In this document: positions 60,803 through 64,000 of the stretch, piece by piece | Position numbering within the stretch: the stretch's first letter is position 1 | Layout: each line of letters opens with the position of its first letter | Source: Streptomyces sp. TN58 | GTDB lineage: Bacteria > Actinomycetota > Actinomycetes > Streptomycetales > Streptomycetaceae | DNA length: 64,000 nucleotides | Direction: 5' to 3' | NCBI RefSeq assembly: GCF_001941845.1 | Contig: NZ_CP018870.1 | Span: 6,796,001-6,860,000 of the forward strand | Notes under the pieces: generated by a model | Databases searched by the model: none | The model's input: the letters and a program-made list of their open reading frames with translations, nothing else | Told to the model about the DNA's origin: nothing | Translations under genes and position numbers: made by a program

Positions 60803-63633
60803 ACACCACCGAGTGGCACGCGGGCGACCGCTTCATGCTGCGCGTCGCAGGCCTCGCCCTGTCCGAGGTCCGCGCCCTGCGCGCCGACGGCACCCGCGGC
60901 TGGGCCGAGGAGGTCCTCGACGCCGAGGCCGGCCTGCGCCAGGGCGTCCGGCGGCTGGAGGACGTACTCCACGCCGCCGTCGGCGCCACCGACCAGGCGC
61001 CGGACGGCCCCGGCGCGGCCCGCCGCCGCGCACTGCTGCGGCTGCGCCGCCAGATCCACAACGACCGGCTGCCGGCGCGGCCCGACGCCTCGACCGAGAC
61101 CGCCGTGGAGGCCGTCGCCACCGTCGACGAATGCGCCGCCGAGCAGCTCGCCGGCTGGCTGCACCGGCGCCGCCTGCTGGACAAACTCCTGGCGGAGGGC
61201 CCCTCGCTGCTCACCGCCGACCTGGCGCGCAACCGGGCCGTGCTGCGCGAGCTGGTCGCCGGCGAGCGCCTGCGCAGCGGCCTCCTGCTCGCCTCGCCGG
61301 TACTCGAACGGCAGCTCGACGCCTACGTCCGCGCCGAGGGGGCGGAGAACGGGCGGACCCGCAAGGCGGAGAGGTCCCTCCTGTCGTACGTGTACCGCAC
61401 GGCCTGCAAGACGAGCCCGTTCAGCACCCTCACCGCCGTGGCCACCGGACGCTTCACGGACGCCGCCGACGCCGCGGCCCCCGACACCCAAGCCCTGGGC
61501 GCGGTGCGGGTGGACGACGAGTGGCGCAGCCACGTACGGCTCAACGTCGTGGTCCTGGCCCGGCTCGCCGAGCTGATCCTGGCCGACCCCGTGCGCCGCC
61601 GGGACCTGCCCCTGCGCCTCGCCTCCGGCTGGGGCCACGAGGACGACCGGATCCGCTACGTACGGCGCTCGGTGACGGCGGGCGACGACGCGGCCGCGGT
61701 CACCTTCGACGCCGTCCGGGACCGGCTGTTCTTCCTGCGCCGCAGCGGCACCCTCGACCGGCTCCTCGCCCTGTTCGCCGAGCGCCCCGAGCTCCGCCAC
61801 CGGGAACTGACCGACTGGCTCGCGGCCGAGCACGCCGCCGGCCCCGAGGAGTGCGAGGCGTACGTATCGGCCCTCCTCCAGCTCGGCATGGTCCGCGTGC
61901 CCCTGCTCGACACCGAGGTGCACAGCCACGACCCGCTGCGCTCCTTCCAACGGGCGCTGACCTCGCTGGAGCGCCCCTGGGCCGACCGGTTGGCAGACCT
62001 GCTCGAAGCGCCCGCCGCCGCCCTGGCCGACTACCCGGCCGCCGGGTACGCGGAGCGGGCCGGCCTGCTGCGCGCGCTGCGCGGCGGACTGCACCGCGCC
62101 CAGGAGGAGCTGGGCGCCCCGGACGCGGGCCTGCCGCACACTCTGCTGTACGAGGACGTCAGCGCCGGCCGCGACCTGCCCTGCCCGCCGCGCGACTGGA
62201 CCGCGCTGCGGTCGGTCGAGCGGATCCTGCCCGCCTTCGACCTCACCATGGCCCAGCGCATCACCTTCGAGGGGTTCTTCACCGCTCGGTACGGGGCCGG
62301 GGGCCGCTGCGAGGACATCCTCGGGCTGGTGCACGACTTCCACGAGGACTTCTTCGACCAGTACCTGTCGTTCACCGCACGGCGCAGGCCCTTCGACGAG
62401 CACGGCGAGTACGTCGCGGAGGAGAACTGGCTGGGACTGCCGGGCATCCGCGCCCTGGACGCGGCCCGCCGCACGTTCGTCGCCCGGATGCGGCACGCGT
62501 GGGCGGCCTACGAGGCCGAGCACGGCCCCGACGGGACGGCCCCCTTGCGCCTCGGCGAAGCGGACCTGGCCGCGGTGGCGGACGAACTCGCCTCGGTCAC
62601 CCCGCTGTTCGCGCCACGCTGCCACCACCTCCAGCTGGGCCTCGACCCCGCCGACGGCACCCCGCTGACCGTCCTGAACCGCTCGTACGGCGGGCTGTCC
62701 TTCCCCTTCAGCCGCTTCACCCACGCGTACGACGGGGACGGCGCGGACCTCTCCGACGCCCTGCGGGACACGGCGGAGCGGATCACCCCGTCCGGAGCGG
62801 TCCTCGCCGAGGTCACCGGCGGCCCCGTCACCACCAACCTCAACCTGCACGGCCGGCTGACCGGACACGAGATCGTCTGCCCCGGCGAGAGCGGCACCCT
62901 CCCGCCGGAGCACCGGCTGCACCTCGACGACCTGTACGCCGAGCACGTGCCGGCGACCGGTCGGGTGGTGCTGCGCTCGCGCCGGCTGGGCCGCGAGGTG
63001 ATCCCCGTCTACCTCGGCTACCTGGTGCCGCTCGCGCTGCCCGCGATACCGCGCACGCTCCTGCTGCTGTCCCCGTCGTCGATGTCACCGCTCGACGTGT
63101 GGGCGGGCGTACCGGAAGGCGCCGCGCGCGACAGCGTGACCACCCGGCCCCGGGTGGTCCACGGCGACGTCGTGCTGAGCCGCCGCAGCTGGACCACCAC
63201 CGCCGGCGAGCTGCCCGTACAGGGAGTGCGGGAAGCCGGGCACTTCCTCGACTGGCAGCGCTGGCGGCGCCGCCACGGCCTGCCCGAGCAGGCCTTCGCG
63301 ACCGTGTCGGCCGGCCCCTCGGCCGCCGGGGCCAAGCCGCAGTACGTGGACTTCGCGAGCCCCCTCTCACTCGGAGTCTTCGAGACGCTGCTGCGCGACC
63401 CGGCCCACCGGGTCGTCTTCCGCGAGGTGCTCCCCGGCCCCGAAGGGCTGCACGTGCACTCGGGGCGCGGCGCGCACGTCGCCGAACTCGCCGTGGAGAC
63501 CTTCACCACGACGCCCCGGGAGGCGGCGGCCCCAGCGGGCGCGGCAGACGCAACAGACGCACCGGACACGACAGACCAGGCAGACCAGGCAGACCAGGCA
63601 GAGCTGGAAGGCGGCACGCGATGGCCGAGATGA
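60799..63633 (+). CDS. LanB-type tRNA-Glu-dependent dehydratase (glutamylation domain)
   Basis: A 944-residue N-terminal LanB-like protein, acting with the next gene as a split dehydratase. It should transfer glutamate from glutamyl-tRNA to Ser/Thr of the precursor. Conserved blocks include VYRTACKTSPFSTLTAVATG near residue 200, LAELILADPVRRRDLPLRLA, RITFEGFFTARYGAGGRCED, and in the C-terminal third LLLSPSSMSPLDVWAGVPEG and VLSRRSWTTTAGELPVQGVR. The ATG overlaps the dehydrogenase stop. The extreme C-terminus carries a low-complexity Ala/Asp/Gln tail made by three 9-base DNA repeats (CAGACCAGG at 63572-63598). It overlaps the following gene by 13 bases. It could also serve a dehydroamino-acid-free azole peptide, but that is less likely with the partner present. 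Confidence 0.88.
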   Translation: MNTTEWHAGDRFMLRVAGLALSEVRALRADGTRGWAEEVLDAEAGLRQGVRRLEDVLHAAVGATDQAPDGPGAARRRALLRLRRQIHNDRLPARPDASTETAVEAVATVDECAAEQLAGWLHRRRLLDKLLAEGPSLLTADLARNRAVLRELVAGERLRSGLLLASPVLERQLDAYVRAEGAENGRTRKAERSLLSYVYRTACKTSPFSTLTAVATGRFTDAADAAAPDTQALGAVRVDDEWRSHVRLNVVVLARLAELILADPVRRRDLPLRLASGWGHEDDRIRYVRRSVTAGDDAAAVTFDAVRDRLFFLRRSGTLDRLLALFAERPELRHRELTDWLAAEHAAGPEECEAYVSALLQLGMVRVPLLDTEVHSHDPLRSFQRALTSLERPWADRLADLLEAPAAALADYPAAGYAERAGLLRALRGGLHRAQEELGAPDAGLPHTLLYEDVSAGRDLPCPPRDWTALRSVERILPAFDLTMAQRITFEGFFTARYGAGGRCEDILGLVHDFHEDFFDQYLSFTARRRPFDEHGEYVAEENWLGLPGIRALDAARRTFVARMRHAWAAYEAEHGPDGTAPLRLGEADLAAVADELASVTPLFAPRCHHLQLGLDPADGTPLTVLNRSYGGLSFPFSRFTHAYDGDGADLSDALRDTAERITPSGAVLAEVTGGPVTTNLNLHGRLTGHEIVCPGESGTLPPEHRLHLDDLYAEHVPATGRVVLRSRRLGREVIPVYLGYLVPLALPAIPRTLLLLSPSSMSPLDVWAGVPEGAARDSVTTRPRVVHGDVVLSRRSWTTTAGELPVQGVREAGHFLDWQRWRRRHGLPEQAFATVSAGPSAAGAKPQYVDFASPLSLGVFETLLRDPAHRVVFREVLPGPEGLHVHSGRGAHVAELAVETFTTTPREAAAPAGAADATDAPDTTDQADQADQAELEGGTRWPR

Positions 63634-64000
63634 CCCCGTCCCCCACCGGCGCGCGCGCAGACGTCCGCGCCGACGCCCGCGCCGACACCCGCGGCGCCTG
63701 GCAGGCCCTGCACATCTTCTACGCCGCCAACCCCCAACCCCTGCTGGTGCAGTGCGTCCGGCCGCTGATCGCCGGGCTGACCGCCGACGGACTCCTCGCA
63801 GGCCACTTCTTCATCAACTACTGGCTGGAGGGCCCGCACGTGCGGCTGCGGCTGCGTCCCGCCACGCCGGAAGCGGAAACCGAGGTACGGCGCCGCTCCG
63901 AGGAAGCCGTCGCCGCCTTCCTCAAGGCTCGCCCGGCCCTCTACGAGGTCGATTCCGGATTCCTCAACGAGTTCTACAACACGCTGTTCGACATCGAGTT
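63621..64000 (+). CDS. LanB-type glutamate elimination / thiopeptide-type domain, 3' end outside window
   Basis: The first 126 residues of a protein continuing past the right edge. After a Thr/Ala/Arg-rich start (AEMTPSPTGARADVRADAR) comes GAWQALHIFYAANPQPLLVQ and RPLIAGLTADGLLAGHFFIN, then the signature YWLEGPHVRLRLRPATPEAE. This WEGG/WLEGPH(V/L)RLR pattern is that of the C-terminal lantibiotic-dehydratase (thiopeptide-type bacteriocin biosynthesis) domain, which eliminates the glutamate added by the upstream enzyme, leaving dehydroalanine or dehydrobutyrine. The overlap with the upstream gene shows translational coupling. Whether this copy is an eliminase or a related cycloaddition enzyme cannot be told from this fragment alone. 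Confidence 0.8.
   Translation, partial: MAEMTPSPTGARADVRADARADTRGAWQALHIFYAANPQPLLVQCVRPLIAGLTADGLLAGHFFINYWLEGPHVRLRLRPATPEAETEVRRRSEEAVAAFLKARPALYEVDSGFLNEFYNTLFDIE

Noticed and set aside
60676..62946. Long minus-strand frame opposite the dehydratase gene
   Set aside because: Antisense shadow; the LanB motifs are on the plus strand.

Overview
The window is high-GC actinobacterial DNA, almost certainly from Streptomyces or a close relative. The evidence is strongly G/C-biased third codon positions, frequent GTG/TTG starts, four-base ATGA/GTGA overlaps between genes, a complete conservon (cvnABCDE-type) operon, a SARP regulator, a GH64 glucanase and a Tat-type class A beta-lactamase. No tRNA, rRNA or CRISPR array was recognised.

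Layout. (1) 0-9.7 kb is accessory DNA: three SUKH/SMI1-KNR4-like genes, a stand-alone HIRAN-HTH protein, an intact IS630-type element and IS debris, separated by long gaps. (2) 9.7-12.3 kb is a DUF998 membrane protein plus two-component system operon (minus strand). (3) 12.2-13.1 kb is a mosaic of unrelated gene fragments. (4) 13.1-20.7 kb holds two large secreted proteins pointing at each other, both ending in three copies of a TRL.DTR...GYY domain. (5) 21-24.6 kb is a recombinase module (integrase, HTH protein, second recombinase, conserved hypothetical) in which each of the first three genes carries at least one frameshift. (6) 24.9-30.2 kb has transposase, resolvase, hemC-like and LuxR remnants around an MFS pump with its divergent XRE-cupin repressor, a phosphodiesterase and an IS5/IS427-type element. 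(7) 30.3-33.7 kb is an amidase with a small DUF4089 partner, a divergent metallo-beta-lactamase-fold hydrolase and a TetR repressor. They appear tied together by a shared AAAGC-N9-GCTTT operator. (8) 33.7-40.6 kb is mostly normal chromosomal genes: PP2C phosphatase, pyrimidine-dimer-glycosylase-like protein, zinc alcohol dehydrogenase, spore-photoproduct-lyase-like protein, and a GH64 glucanase behind a perfect LacI-type palindrome. (9) 40.9-47.4 kb is a conservon operon facing a terpene synthase/methyltransferase pair across a strong terminator. (10) 47.6-52.5 kb holds DUF72, beta-lactamase, saccharopine-dehydrogenase-like, TetR, DUF4235 and GNAT genes. (11) 52.9 kb to the right edge is the left part of an azole-forming RiPP (thiopeptide/goadsporin-like) gene cluster: SARP activator, leader-binding/E1-like F protein, YcaO cyclodehydratase, SagB-type dehydrogenase, LanB-type glutamylation domain and a LanB-type elimination domain cut by the window end.

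How it works together. In the RiPP operon the F protein should bind a leader peptide and present it to the YcaO enzyme, which makes azolines from Cys/Ser/Thr. The SagB-type enzyme oxidises these to azoles, and the split LanB pair glutamylates Ser/Thr and eliminates glutamate to give dehydroamino acids. No precursor peptide was found inside the window, so it is probably to the right of position 64000. The conservon is a membrane-associated kinase-like/G-protein signalling complex with an unusual P450. The neighbouring methyltransferase and terpene synthase suggest a C-methylated terpenoid. All functions are inferred from recognised motifs; no database search was possible.
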